Below, in pieces: positions 27,659 to 35,725 of a stretch of DNA of 64,000 bases. The notes beneath the pieces are model-generated. The model saw only the letters and a program-made list of their open reading frames with translations, was not told the DNA's origin and ran no database searches. Numbering within the stretch: the first letter of the stretch is position 1; each line of letters opens with the position of its first letter. This DNA comes from Amylibacter sp. IMCC11727 (GTDB taxonomy: Bacteria > Pseudomonadota > Alphaproteobacteria > Rhodobacterales > Rhodobacteraceae), in assembly GCF_029854195.1 (NCBI RefSeq), contig NZ_CP122960.1, positions 3,292,001 to 3,356,000 on the forward strand. The letters are read 5' to 3'. The position numbers were made by a program, and so were the translations under genes.

Positions 27659-28450
27659 TCAGGATGGCGAAAACCGCAACGACATGCAGGACAAACCACC
27701 ATCCACCTTGGCCGCTTCGGTGTTGCCGATCTCTTTGACGTTAAACCCAGCCTCTTCAACCCGCTTGCGCGTTTTTGGGAAACCCGCGGGCATCAACACC
27801 AGATCGTTGTATCGAATGGAATTGGCACAAGCCCCCTCACCCTCTGCCGTATGAATAACGTCATATCCGTCAAAACACCCAGACGCATCCAACAGCGGCG
27901 TGGACAGAATCGTATTGCCATCAAGCAACGAACAATCCGTTTTGAAATGCAACACACCTGGGGGTGTTTGCACCACACGAACGGAATACCCAAACGGTGC
28001 GACTATCTCGGCCAACTCATCCACTCCCAGCTGCGTTGTGCGATCAGACAAGCCAACCAAAATCTCGCGCTCACTGACCAGAATATCGCCCCCTTCGATG
28101 AACCCTGGCCCCGTGATTTGCGCCACATTGGAATACAGCGACTCCAAGGTTGGTTTCATCGCCGCCGCTTCGCCCAATCGGCTCGGCGCGCCAGGCCGCA
28201 TGACAATGGCCAGTTCCTGCAAACACAGTGCCGCGTCTTCTACGAACACAGAATCCGGGAATTCATCCAGCGCAGGCAAAACCGTCACCTCCGCCCCGGT
28301 AGAACGCAGCGCAGCCACGTAATCCGCATGATGCCCCATGAATGTGTCGTAATCAGGCGCCCCCACATCCACTGCGCGCAAACCATCAACAATGGATTTG
28401 CTCGGGCTGCGTGAAATAGCATGGGTAAAATGCGTAGATTTCTGCGACAT
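27659..28450 (-). CDS. Dimethylarginine dimethylaminohydrolase (DDAH-type)
   Basis: Hydrolyses N-methylated arginines to citrulline and methylamines. The 263-residue guanidino-modifying enzyme shows FVEDAALCL (substrate Glu/Asp), GPGFIEGGDILVSE, HFKTDCSLLDG (catalytic His) and the C-terminal KVDGGLSCMSLRF with the nucleophilic Cys. The complete C-terminus shows the gene is intact. It is divergent from a DMT exporter. Together with creatinase it suggests use of methylated guanidino compounds as nitrogen sources. Confidence 0.88.
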   Translation of the reverse strand: MSQKSTHFTHAISRSPSKSIVDGLRAVDVGAPDYDTFMGHHADYVAALRSTGAEVTVLPALDEFPDSVFVEDAALCLQELAIVMRPGAPSRLGEAAAMKPTLESLYSNVAQITGPGFIEGGDILVSEREILVGLSDRTTQLGVDELAEIVAPFGYSVRVVQTPPGVLHFKTDCSLLDGNTILSTPLLDASGCFDGYDVIHTAEGEGACANSIRYNDLVLMPAGFPKTRKRVEEAGFNVKEIGNTEAAKVDGGLSCMSLRFSPS

Positions 28451-28548
28451 GGGAACTCCTCTTCTTTAGAAAACTCCTACCGCATCCCTTTCCATTCCAC
28501 AATTCATCTGTCACCCATGTCACACGCCACGTTCAAGGACAGACCAAC

Positions 28549-29415
28549 ATGGATATTCGCGCCATTTTCATGGGCCTCACCTTCGCTCTTATCTGGTCCT
28601 CCGCCTTTACCTCGGCCCGCATCATCGTGCTCCAAGCACCACCGCTAACAATCTCGTCCCTGCGCTTTGCGGTGGCAGGGATCATTGCAATCACCATCGC
28701 CTATCTGCTTGGCCAACGCATCCGGCTGGACCGAAAAAACTGGCGCGCCGTGATTGTCTTTGGCATCTGCCAAAACGCGCTCTATCTGGGGCTGTTTTTC
28801 ATGGCCATGACGCGAATCGAAGCGTCCCTCGCCTCCATCATCGCCTCTGCCATGCCGCTTATCGTTGGCCTCGCATCCGCCCTGTTCTTGGGCGAACGGC
28901 TCGGCACACTCGGTTGGATCGGCCTCATCGCAGGCTTTGCTGGTGTCGCGCTTATCATGGGCGCGCGTCTGTCGGATGGGATCGACGTTATCGGCATTGT
29001 CCTGTGTATTGTGGGGGTCACCGCACTGGCTGTTGCGGCGCTCACTGTCAGGGCCACATCATCCAAAGGCAACGTCTTGATGGTGGTGGGCATACAAATG
29101 CTGGTGGGCAGCATCGCTTTGCTGATCCCCGCACTGCTGTTCGAAACCCCCAGCTTCACATGGACAGGCAGCCTGTTCGCCGCCTTTTCCTATACGGTCC
29201 TGATGCCTGGAATTGTCGCCACCATCATCTGGTTTTTGCTGGTCGAACGCATCGGCGCCACCCGCGCCTCCACCTTCCACTTCCTCAATCCGTTTTTTGG
29301 CGTGGCCATCGCTGCAGTGATCCTTGGCGAACAGCTCACCCGCACTGATATCATCGGCGTGGTGATCGTCATGGCTGGCATCTTTGCGGTGCAGATCTCG
29401 CGCCAAAAAGGTTAA
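28549..29415 (+). CDS. EamA/DMT-family transporter
   Basis: A 288-residue, ten-helix inner-membrane protein with two EamA repeats: FALIWSSAFTSARIIVLQAPPLTISSLRFA at the first repeat and the second beginning near FSYTVLMPGIVATIIWFLLVERIGATRASTFHFLNPFFGV. Such transporters export metabolites or amino acids; the substrate is unknown. It is divergent from the DDAH gene with 98 bases between, so a functional link through a shared regulator is possible but unproven. Confidence 0.88.
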   Translation: MDIRAIFMGLTFALIWSSAFTSARIIVLQAPPLTISSLRFAVAGIIAITIAYLLGQRIRLDRKNWRAVIVFGICQNALYLGLFFMAMTRIEASLASIIASAMPLIVGLASALFLGERLGTLGWIGLIAGFAGVALIMGARLSDGIDVIGIVLCIVGVTALAVAALTVRATSSKGNVLMVVGIQMLVGSIALLIPALLFETPSFTWTGSLFAAFSYTVLMPGIVATIIWFLLVERIGATRASTFHFLNPFFGVAIAAVILGEQLTRTDIIGVVIVMAGIFAVQISRQKG

Positions 29416-29598
29416 TTTTTGCGCCGACTTGCCGCCCTACCCACCCGACTGAACGCACCAAACCCTTAACGCCAGAACAGCCAACCCCTTGCTCCACACC
29501 CCTTTCGCCCTCCAAATTCATTAACCCACCTAAATCCTTAACACACTTGTGATCGCACACAGGCTGACAGCGCCGCTTTGTTCTGCCAAACCGCCTGC

Positions 29599-30315
29599 AT
29601 GATCGAACTGTTTTTTGCATATATCGCAGGCCTGCTAACGCTGATTAACCCCTGCGTCTTGCCAATCTTGCCCATCGTTCTGGCCTCCGCGGCCAGCACC
29701 GACAGGCGTGGCCCGTTGTTCCTCGCCGCAGGCATGGGCATTTCCTTCGTTGCGCTTGGTCTCTTCGTCGCCACACTCGGCCACACCATTGGCCTTGATG
29801 AAACCCGCCTTGGCACCATCGGCGCGGTCCTGATGATCACATTCGGCTTGATCCTTGTTACCCCCCCGCTCGCTGCACGGTTTGAAACCGCCACCGCGGG
29901 GTTCGCGGCGCGCGCCGACACAGGCATGTCAGGCCTGCCCACCTCTGGCCCTGCGCCTCAGCTGTTTGGCGGCGTGCTGCTTGGCGCGGTCTGGTCCCCG
30001 TGCATCGGCCCTACCCTTGGCGGCGCCATCGCTTTGGCCTCCCAAGGCGAAAGCCTCCTGCGCGTGACAGGCATCATGTCCGCCTTCGCATTTGGCGTTG
30101 CAACGATCATTCTCGCACTAGCCTACGGCACCCGTGAAGCTATCAAAACGCGCCAAGATTCTTTGCGTAAAATAGCCTCAAAATCCAAACCCATCCTCGG
30201 CGTTGTCTTCATCGCTGTGGGCATCATGATCCTAACGAAATTCCACCACACACTGGAATATTACGCACTCCAGATCATGCCCGAATGGATGCAAATCCTC
30301 TCTGTCACTTACTAA
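29599..30315 (+). CDS. CcdA-like transmembrane electron transporter
   Basis: A 238-residue, six-helix membrane protein of the DsbD_TM/CcdA class. The redox cysteines are in LINPCVLPILPIVL and WSPCIGPTLGG, the conserved positions that pass electrons from cytoplasmic thioredoxin to the periplasm. The ATG at 29599 begins MIELFFAYIAG; the longer frame from 29578 adds an unlikely cysteine-rich tail. The thioredoxin-like gene follows after 12 bases and is the likely periplasmic acceptor, so the pair replaces a fused DsbD. Confidence 0.88.
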   Translation: MIELFFAYIAGLLTLINPCVLPILPIVLASAASTDRRGPLFLAAGMGISFVALGLFVATLGHTIGLDETRLGTIGAVLMITFGLILVTPPLAARFETATAGFAARADTGMSGLPTSGPAPQLFGGVLLGAVWSPCIGPTLGGAIALASQGESLLRVTGIMSAFAFGVATIILALAYGTREAIKTRQDSLRKIASKSKPILGVVFIAVGIMILTKFHHTLEYYALQIMPEWMQILSVTY

Positions 30316-30327
30316 AGGACCCCACCC

Positions 30328-30774
30328 ATGCTTCGCAGAACCTTTCTCACCGTGCTGGCTGCAACAGTTGCACTCCCTGTCTTTGCAGACGAAGTAAAAA
30401 CCCTCGATTACACCCCTGGCTTGATAAAGGAACGTCTCGCAGCGGGCGAAACGCTCCTCGTGGATTACACGACAGATTGGTGTACCACCTGCGCGGCGCA
30501 AAAACGCCAAATCGGTGCGCTTATCGGGGAAAACCCAGCCTACGGCGAAAACATCACCTTCATCCGCGTAGACTTCGACGAATACCGCCGCCACGCCGTG
30601 TCAACCGATCGCAAAATCCCGCGTCGCTCCACCCTGATCGTCCTCAAAGGCGAAGACGAACTCGGCCGCATCGTCGCCAACCCCAGCAAAACCGCCATCC
30701 AAGAGCTGATGGACACGGCCCTTGCTGCAGCAACTCCAAAAGAGCCAACAACCCCCACAGCCAGCGACACTTGA
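30328..30774 (+). CDS. Exported thioredoxin-fold protein
   Basis: A 148-residue protein with a signal peptide (MLRRTFLTVLAATVALPVFA) and a thioredoxin fold whose active site is WCTTC (Cys52, Cys55). The downstream cis-Pro is in IPRRSTLIVL. It resembles the C-terminal domain of DsbD. Reduced by the upstream CcdA-like protein, it would keep periplasmic thiols reduced, for instance during cytochrome c maturation. A terminator follows at once. Confidence 0.88.
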   Translation: MLRRTFLTVLAATVALPVFADEVKTLDYTPGLIKERLAAGETLLVDYTTDWCTTCAAQKRQIGALIGENPAYGENITFIRVDFDEYRRHAVSTDRKIPRRSTLIVLKGEDELGRIVANPSKTAIQELMDTALAAATPKEPTTPTASDT

Positions 30775-30780
30775 AACACC

Positions 30781-30815
30781 AAAGGCTCAGGATGATCCCC
30801 ACCCTGAGCCTTTTT
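30781..30815 (+). terminator. Terminator after the thioredoxin gene (possibly bidirectional)
   Basis: AAAGGCTCAGG (30781-30791) pairs with CCTGAGCCTTT (30803-30813) and is followed by T's on the plus strand. On the minus strand the same stem ends in only TTT, so it may also stop leftward transcripts from the aroC side. Confidence 0.85.
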
Positions 30816-30859
30816 CTTGGCCTAAATATCCAAATTCCACCGCCTCAGAGAGCGCTAAC

Positions 30860-30896
30860 CTACCCAATACTACCCTGATTTTCACCAACTTGCCCA
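30860..30896 (-). repeat. Decayed in-frame copy of the aroC 3' end
   Basis: The aroC terminus reads GQIGESQGKIG-stop (stop at 30956-30958). Exactly 96 bases downstream, in the same frame, a second copy reads GQVGENQGSIG-stop (stop at 30860-30862). About 29 of 37 bases match and the 31 codons in between have no stop. A partial tandem duplication is the simplest explanation. Confidence 0.55.
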
Positions 30897-30955
30897 ACCA
30901 GTCGGCTTTGCCCAAAGGGCAAAACGAGCTGGCAACGATTATAGCAGGATCGAAC

Positions 30956-32059
30956 CTACCCAATCTTCCCTTGGCTCTCACCAATTTGCCCACGATGCAG
31001 CAACACGTGATCCAATATCACACAGGCCATCATCGCTTCACCCACAGGCACAGCGCGAATACCCACACAGGGATCATGCCGCCCTTTGGTGATGATCTCC
31101 GCCGCTTGCCCCGATTTCGTAATCGTCTGGCGCGGCTTCAAAATGCTCGACGTGGGCTTCACCGCAAACCGACAAACCAAATCCTGCCCCGTGGAAATCC
31201 CCCCCAGCACACCACCCGCATGGTTCGAAGAATAAACAGGCTGCCCATCATTCCCCATGAAAATCTCATCCGCATTGTCTTCGCCCGTCAATGCGGCGGC
31301 CCCCATACCCGCGCCAATCTCAACACCCTTCACCGCGTTGATCGACATCATCGCGGTGGCGATATCCGTATCAATCTTGCCATACACAGGCGCCCCCAAA
31401 CCCGCAGGTGCGCCCTTGGCCACAACCTCAATCACCGCCCCAACCGAATTGCCCGACTTGCGCAAGTCATCCAGATACGCCGCCCAATCCTCTGCCGCCT
31501 TAGCGTCAGGCGTCCAAAACGGGTTCTGCGCAATCTGGTCCCAGTCCCAAGCATCGCGATCAATCTGGTGCGGCCCCATCTGAACCATGCACCCAACGAT
31601 TTCCAAATTCGGAACCAGCGCTTTCAAAACTTCCCGCGCCACACCACCTGCCGCAACCCGCGCAGCCGTTTCCCGCGCCGATGATCGTCCGCCCCCGCGG
31701 TAATCGCGAATGCCGTATTTCTGCCAATAGGTGATATCCGCATGGCCTGGACGGAACTTCTCCATGATTTCAGAATAATCTTTGCTGCGTTGATCCGTGT
31801 TGCGGATCATCAACTGGATTGGCGTTCCCGTGGTTACACCTTCAAACACGCCTGATAGGATTTCCACCTCATCGGCTTCACGCCGCTGCGTGGTGTATTT
31901 ATTCTGCCCGGGTTTGCGCAAATCCAACCAATGCTGGATCATCGACGCTTCCAGTGGCACGCCAGGGGGGCACCCATCCACCGTCGCACCGAGCGCAGGC
32001 CCATGGCTCTCGCCCCAAGTGGTCACAGTAAATAATCGGCCAAAGCTGTTCACAGACAT
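30956..32059 (-). CDS. aroC: Chorismate synthase
   Basis: Converts 5-enolpyruvylshikimate 3-phosphate to chorismate with reduced FMN, the last step of the shikimate pathway. The 367-residue product carries GESHGPALGATVDGCPPG, RRPGQNKYTTQR-like (RKPGQNKYTTQRREAD), GRSSARETAARVAAG and the C-terminal HDPCVGIRAVPVGEAM. The tail GQIGESQGKIG is duplicated just downstream. AAGGAGAATT precedes the ATG at 32059. Confidence 0.96.
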   Translation of the reverse strand: MSVNSFGRLFTVTTWGESHGPALGATVDGCPPGVPLEASMIQHWLDLRKPGQNKYTTQRREADEVEILSGVFEGVTTGTPIQLMIRNTDQRSKDYSEIMEKFRPGHADITYWQKYGIRDYRGGGRSSARETAARVAAGGVAREVLKALVPNLEIVGCMVQMGPHQIDRDAWDWDQIAQNPFWTPDAKAAEDWAAYLDDLRKSGNSVGAVIEVVAKGAPAGLGAPVYGKIDTDIATAMMSINAVKGVEIGAGMGAAALTGEDNADEIFMGNDGQPVYSSNHAGGVLGGISTGQDLVCRFAVKPTSSILKPRQTITKSGQAAEIITKGRHDPCVGIRAVPVGEAMMACVILDHVLLHRGQIGESQGKIG

Positions 32060-32128
32060 CAGAATTCTCCTTGCCCGCAGGGTGATAGGTCAAACGCGAG
32101 CCTTCGAAAACCCTCTTTTGCCGCCTGC

Positions 32129-33373
32129 CTACACTTCAATGCGCTTCAGATGCTCTTTTTCGGTCTGCAACGGCAACGCGCCCTCGGCGTAATCCAGTGC
32201 CAGTTGCGCAGATTTTCGGGCCGCTTTGGCACAGTCCGCATCCTCAACCCGTGCCAACCCTTGCAAGGCTTTGCGCAATTTGATCGCCACCTCAATCTGC
32301 CCTGCTCCATCGCGGGCCATCGCTGCAAACGCCGCTTCAAACAAGGCATCTTCTTCAGGCACATTTAAAAAAACCTGTGCAAACGCCACCGCGTCTGGCT
32401 TTTTCGCATTGGCATAGGCCCACAGCAATTCTTCCAATCCTGCAATGGTCTCAATCGCCGTGCCCGCGTCATTCACCCCCGGCGACAGGGCCTTACTGGC
32501 AATCTCAGACATCACATGCAGTCCAAAAATCGGGTCTTGCTCGAAACTGCGCCGATCTCCGATGATAAATTTCCGCGCCAGTTGGTCTATCGCCTCGTCT
32601 GACACCTCCCCCGACACATAGGCCAGCGGCTGCCCCTTCAGCACATGTTTTCCGGGTCTGCGCATCACGTAAACAGCGCCTGAACTGTCCAAACAATCCT
32701 GCAACCCGCCCACATCCAGCAATTGCACATATCCAGACTCGCGCGCTGGAACGGCTTGCACCACACTGGGTATAATTGTGTCAGACGTCATCGGCACCGC
32801 CCCAAATGCAGGCCGCCGCGCAAACCGTTGCAATCCGCGATCCGTGATCTTCACAACTTCGCGCAGACTGTCATCAAGGCTGCCAAGCGTGCTCAGATGC
32901 TCAATCCACCGCAGGATCGCAACAATCACCAGCACCACCACACCCACTGTGACTCCCATCACCACAATGGCGGCACTGTCGCGGTACACACCCGCCTGAA
33001 ACAACACAATGGACGCAAGCGCAAAAACAAAAGCCCCGACAAACGTGGCCAAAACCGCCTGTGTTGTGGTGTCTTCCAGCAACAACCGATGCACCCGCGG
33101 CGTGGCGGCCGTCGCTGCGGCCCGATGGGCGCTGACCATAACATTTAGGGAAAACGTGGACACCGCCAACATAGATGACGCAAGGATCGTCAACACGGGC
33201 ATTACTGCGCTCGGTTTAATGATCCCGCCCAGTGTTTCGGTCAAATAGATATCCGCAATGGAACCCAAACCTGCCGCAATCAAAGACGCCAGCGCATAAA
33301 ACGTGACCCGCAACCACAGCTTTCGATAAAACCGCTGAAAGAGAAGCAGTGGCATTTCCAGAAAATATCTCAA
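32129..33373 (-). CDS. DUF2254 membrane protein
   Basis: A 414-residue protein. The N-terminal third holds four predicted transmembrane helices (LRVTFYALASLIAAGLGSIA, VMPVLTILASSMLAVSTFSLNVM, AVLATFVGAFVFALASIVLF, AIVVMGVTVGVVVLVIVAIL). The SFSLNVMVSA-type and RAVSPGVNDPxTA-like (KALSPGVNDAGTAIE) motifs are typical of DUF2254. The large soluble C-terminal part is predicted cytoplasmic. The function of the family is unknown. It lies 69 bases upstream of aroC and may be cotranscribed. Confidence 0.85.
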   Translation of the reverse strand: MRYFLEMPLLLFQRFYRKLWLRVTFYALASLIAAGLGSIADIYLTETLGGIIKPSAVMPVLTILASSMLAVSTFSLNVMVSAHRAAATAATPRVHRLLLEDTTTQAVLATFVGAFVFALASIVLFQAGVYRDSAAIVVMGVTVGVVVLVIVAILRWIEHLSTLGSLDDSLREVVKITDRGLQRFARRPAFGAVPMTSDTIIPSVVQAVPARESGYVQLLDVGGLQDCLDSSGAVYVMRRPGKHVLKGQPLAYVSGEVSDEAIDQLARKFIIGDRRSFEQDPIFGLHVMSEIASKALSPGVNDAGTAIETIAGLEELLWAYANAKKPDAVAFAQVFLNVPEEDALFEAAFAAMARDGAGQIEVAIKLRKALQGLARVEDADCAKAARKSAQLALDYAEGALPLQTEKEHLKRIEV

Positions 33374-33482
33374 TCTACCACTTTCGTATCAGCCGTGGGG
33401 CACATCCCAATACGGCTGATACTGTCAAAATTTCCAAGCACTGCCAACCCAAAGCCTCGGCTTTGGGTCTCAGGTCCTGATC

Positions 33483-34334
33483 CTAACCAAGGATCGTGGA
33501 CACAAGGATAAGCCCCACACAAGACACGCCAATGCCGGCGGCAATCCCCATCGCTGTCGTATCCAAACGCGCCAAGATGCCCGCAGATGCTGCCGGTGAT
33601 GACTGCATCATCGGCTCATATTCATCTTCATACTGCGCCAATTCATCTGCCGCCTTCGAACGGGCCAGAACAGACTCGCGGCGTGGCGTAGCATATACCT
33701 CTTCATCTTGTGCCGCGTCGTCATATGGGGCCACGGCTGCTTCGTCGGCGTCCGCCATATCCTTGGATTTTTGGAAACGAGATGTGATCTTGGATGCAAT
33801 CCCTGTGACCGCTGACACTTTGGGTGGTTTTTGCTCATCCCCCTCTGACGCAACGGCGTCATCCGCATCAACCTCCTCGGTCTCTGTTTTTTTCAAACGC
33901 CCGCCAATTTGGGCAAAAGCCTGCATCACACCGCCCAACTTGGACGTGCCCACATCTTCCATGCCCACAACCGCATCCCGTGCAACCGAGCTGGGTGGCG
34001 TTTCGGGCATTTGACGCGATGCCGCAATCTGATCGGGCTCTAACACCCGCGCCCGTCGTGTCGGTCGCGCTGGTCTTGGCTCTTCTTCCATTCCATCCAG
34101 AACCCGCCGCTCTGGGCGCACAGGGCGCGCGGCTGGTTTTGGTGAATCCGCATCCATTTCCGCATCTTCAATGGGTTGATCCAGCACCAACGGCTTCAAA
34201 ACACGCCGCTGCGCCGCAGGTCGGGCTGTGCGCACAGGCCGTGTTGGCCGTTCAATAGCTGGTGTAATTGTTTCGCTTCCTGCCCCAGCAGGTTCCATCT
34301 CTTGCCCTAAATCCACAGCACTCACCTCACTCAT
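33483..34334 (-). CDS. Disordered, tail-anchored protein of unknown function
   Basis: A 283-residue protein, rich in Arg, Pro, Ala, Asp and Glu for the first ~250 residues, with repeated RPARPxRRxRVLEP-type segments (three to four RRVL blocks near 44, 76 and 94). The C-terminus is a single hydrophobic helix (TAMGIAAGIGVSCVGLILVSTIL). It is probably membrane-anchored with a long cytoplasmic disordered arm. I recognise no family. The repeated RRVL blocks could be short binding motifs. A clear ATG and steady coding periodicity support it as real. Confidence 0.65.
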   Translation of the reverse strand: MSEVSAVDLGQEMEPAGAGSETITPAIERPTRPVRTARPAAQRRVLKPLVLDQPIEDAEMDADSPKPAARPVRPERRVLDGMEEEPRPARPTRRARVLEPDQIAASRQMPETPPSSVARDAVVGMEDVGTSKLGGVMQAFAQIGGRLKKTETEEVDADDAVASEGDEQKPPKVSAVTGIASKITSRFQKSKDMADADEAAVAPYDDAAQDEEVYATPRRESVLARSKAADELAQYEDEYEPMMQSSPAASAGILARLDTTAMGIAAGIGVSCVGLILVSTILG

Positions 34335-34524
34335 ACATTACACATTTGTTGGCGAAGGATTATCCAAACAATTAGACCTAAATTTGTCGCCAATTTGATT
34401 TAACTGTGCCTCACGCCCTACGCCCGTGCCTCATTTCAATCCTTCTTTTGTCCAAAAATATCCCGGGGTCTGGGGCAGCGCCCCAGCAGCCGCCTTGTCT
34501 TTTTGCACCGTCCCAGCTAAGTTT
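34335..34524. other. Gap before the thiamine riboswitch
   Basis: No gene is supported. It holds a hairpin CTGGGGC/GCCCCAG near 34471-34487 preceded by AAAATATCCCGGGG, a kind of intergenic sequence I associate with roseobacters, and the divergent promoter region of the disordered-protein gene and thiB. Confidence 0.4.
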
Positions 34525-34617
34525 GACCGTACCTCGGGGGGGCCGTCCATGCGGCCTGAGATACGCTTTGCGTGACCCGTCGAACCTGAACCGGATCATA
34601 CCGGCGGAGGGAAGGTC
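34525..34617 (+). promoter_or_regulatory. TPP riboswitch (THI element)
   Basis: The conserved cores are present: GGCCTGAGATACG (34553-34565), the variable stem, ACCCGTCGAACCTGAACCGG (34575-34594) and the closing GGCGGAGGGA. GACC (34525-34528) pairs with GGTC (34614-34617) as P1. It lies 55 bases before thiB and would lower thiBPQ expression when thiamine pyrophosphate is abundant. Confidence 0.96.
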
Positions 34618-34672
34618 TGGAAAACATATCCAACACCTGCCACCCGTCTGTAGCAACATAGGATATGTGATC

Positions 34673-35671
34673 ATGAAAAACCTCATCCTCGCTGCGGGCC
34701 TGTCTGCAATCGCCACATTGGCTGGCGCACAGGACAAACCCGTTCTCACCGTTTACACCTACGACAGCTTTGTGTCCGATTGGGGCCCTGGCCCTGCCGT
34801 TGAAAAAGCATTCGAAGCCACCTGCGCCTGCGATCTGCAACTTGTGGCCGCTGGGGACGGCGCATCTTTGTTGTCTCGCGTCCAACTGGAAGGCGCGCGC
34901 ACAGAGGCCGACATCATCTTGGGCATCGACACAAACCTGACCGCCCGTGCCAAAGCATCAGGCCTGTTTGCACCGCTCTCTAAAATGCCATCCGCCCTTG
35001 ATGTACCTGTGGACTGGACAGACGACACATTCGCGCCATTCGATTGGGGCTATTTCGCCTTTGTTTATGACAACACCAAACTGAAAAACGTGCCTGGCAG
35101 CTTTCAGGACCTGATCGAAGCCGACGAAAACCTGAAAATCGTGATTCAGGATCCACGCTCCTCAACACCGGGCCTTGGCCTTTTGATGTGGGTAAAAACC
35201 GCCTATCCCGAAAAAGCAGATGAAATCTGGGCCGCCCTGTCGCCGCGCATTTTGACCGTGACCAAAGGCTGGTCCGAAGCCTACGGCATGTTCCTTGAGG
35301 GCGAAGCAGACATGGTTCTGTCGTACACCACATCACCCGCCTATCACCTGATCGCCGAAGAAGATAACACCAAATCCGCTGCGTCTTTCTCCGAAGGGCA
35401 TTACATGCAAATCGAAGTGGCTGGAAAACTGAAATCCACAGACCAGCCCGAACTCGCTGATGCCTTTATTGATTTCATGACCTCAGACGGCTTTCAGTCC
35501 ATCATCCCCACAACAAACTGGATGTATCCTGCGAAATTCCCACAGGACGGGCTGCCAAAAGGGTTCGAAACCCTCATCACACCTGTGGACAGCCTGATCG
35601 TGTCTGACACAGACGCCGAAAAAATCCGCGACGAAGCCCTCGCGGAATGGCTCACAGCGCTCAGCCGCTAA
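34673..35671 (+). CDS. thiB: Thiamine ABC transporter, periplasmic binding protein
   Basis: A 332-residue periplasmic protein with signal peptide MKNLILAAGLSAIATLAGAQ and the ThiB pattern VLTVYTYDSFVSDWGPGPAVEKAFEATC. DPRSSTPGLGLLMWVKTAY and VLSYTTSPAYH match the thiamine/iron-type binding fold. It delivers thiamine, TMP or TPP to ThiPQ. The frame is open to 34406, but that includes the riboswitch; the ATG at 34673 gives the signal peptide. A GC hairpin without T-run separates it from thiP. Confidence 0.94.
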   Translation: MKNLILAAGLSAIATLAGAQDKPVLTVYTYDSFVSDWGPGPAVEKAFEATCACDLQLVAAGDGASLLSRVQLEGARTEADIILGIDTNLTARAKASGLFAPLSKMPSALDVPVDWTDDTFAPFDWGYFAFVYDNTKLKNVPGSFQDLIEADENLKIVIQDPRSSTPGLGLLMWVKTAYPEKADEIWAALSPRILTVTKGWSEAYGMFLEGEADMVLSYTTSPAYHLIAEEDNTKSAASFSEGHYMQIEVAGKLKSTDQPELADAFIDFMTSDGFQSIIPTTNWMYPAKFPQDGLPKGFETLITPVDSLIVSDTDAEKIRDEALAEWLTALSR

Positions 35672-35678
35672 CCCAAAC

Positions 35679-35700
35679 GCCCCGGCCTCCGCGCCGGGGC
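35679..35700 (+). terminator. Intercistronic hairpin between thiB and thiP
   Basis: GCCCCGGC (35679-35686) pairs with GCCGGGGC (35693-35700). It has no T-run, so it more likely stabilises thiB mRNA or only partly attenuates, giving more binding protein than permease. Confidence 0.55.
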
Positions 35701-35725
35701 CTCACAGCTCCGTAAAGCAGGCACC

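Larger units (their letters stand above)
30781..30931 (-). ncRNA. Candidate small RNA downstream of aroC
   Basis: On the minus strand an extended -10 (TGCTATAAT, 30946-30938) lies just after the aroC stop. About 110 bases downstream is the GC-rich bidirectional stem at 30781-30813. A perfect hairpin TTTGCCC/GGGCAAA lies in between. A transcript of about 150 bases would carry no long ORF. This is a prediction from promoter and terminator shape only; no -35 of good quality is seen. Confidence 0.22.

Noticed and set aside
30722..31684. 320-codon plus-strand frame opposite aroC
   Set aside because: aroC is unmistakable on the other strand, and this frame runs through a terminator and has no recognisable domain.
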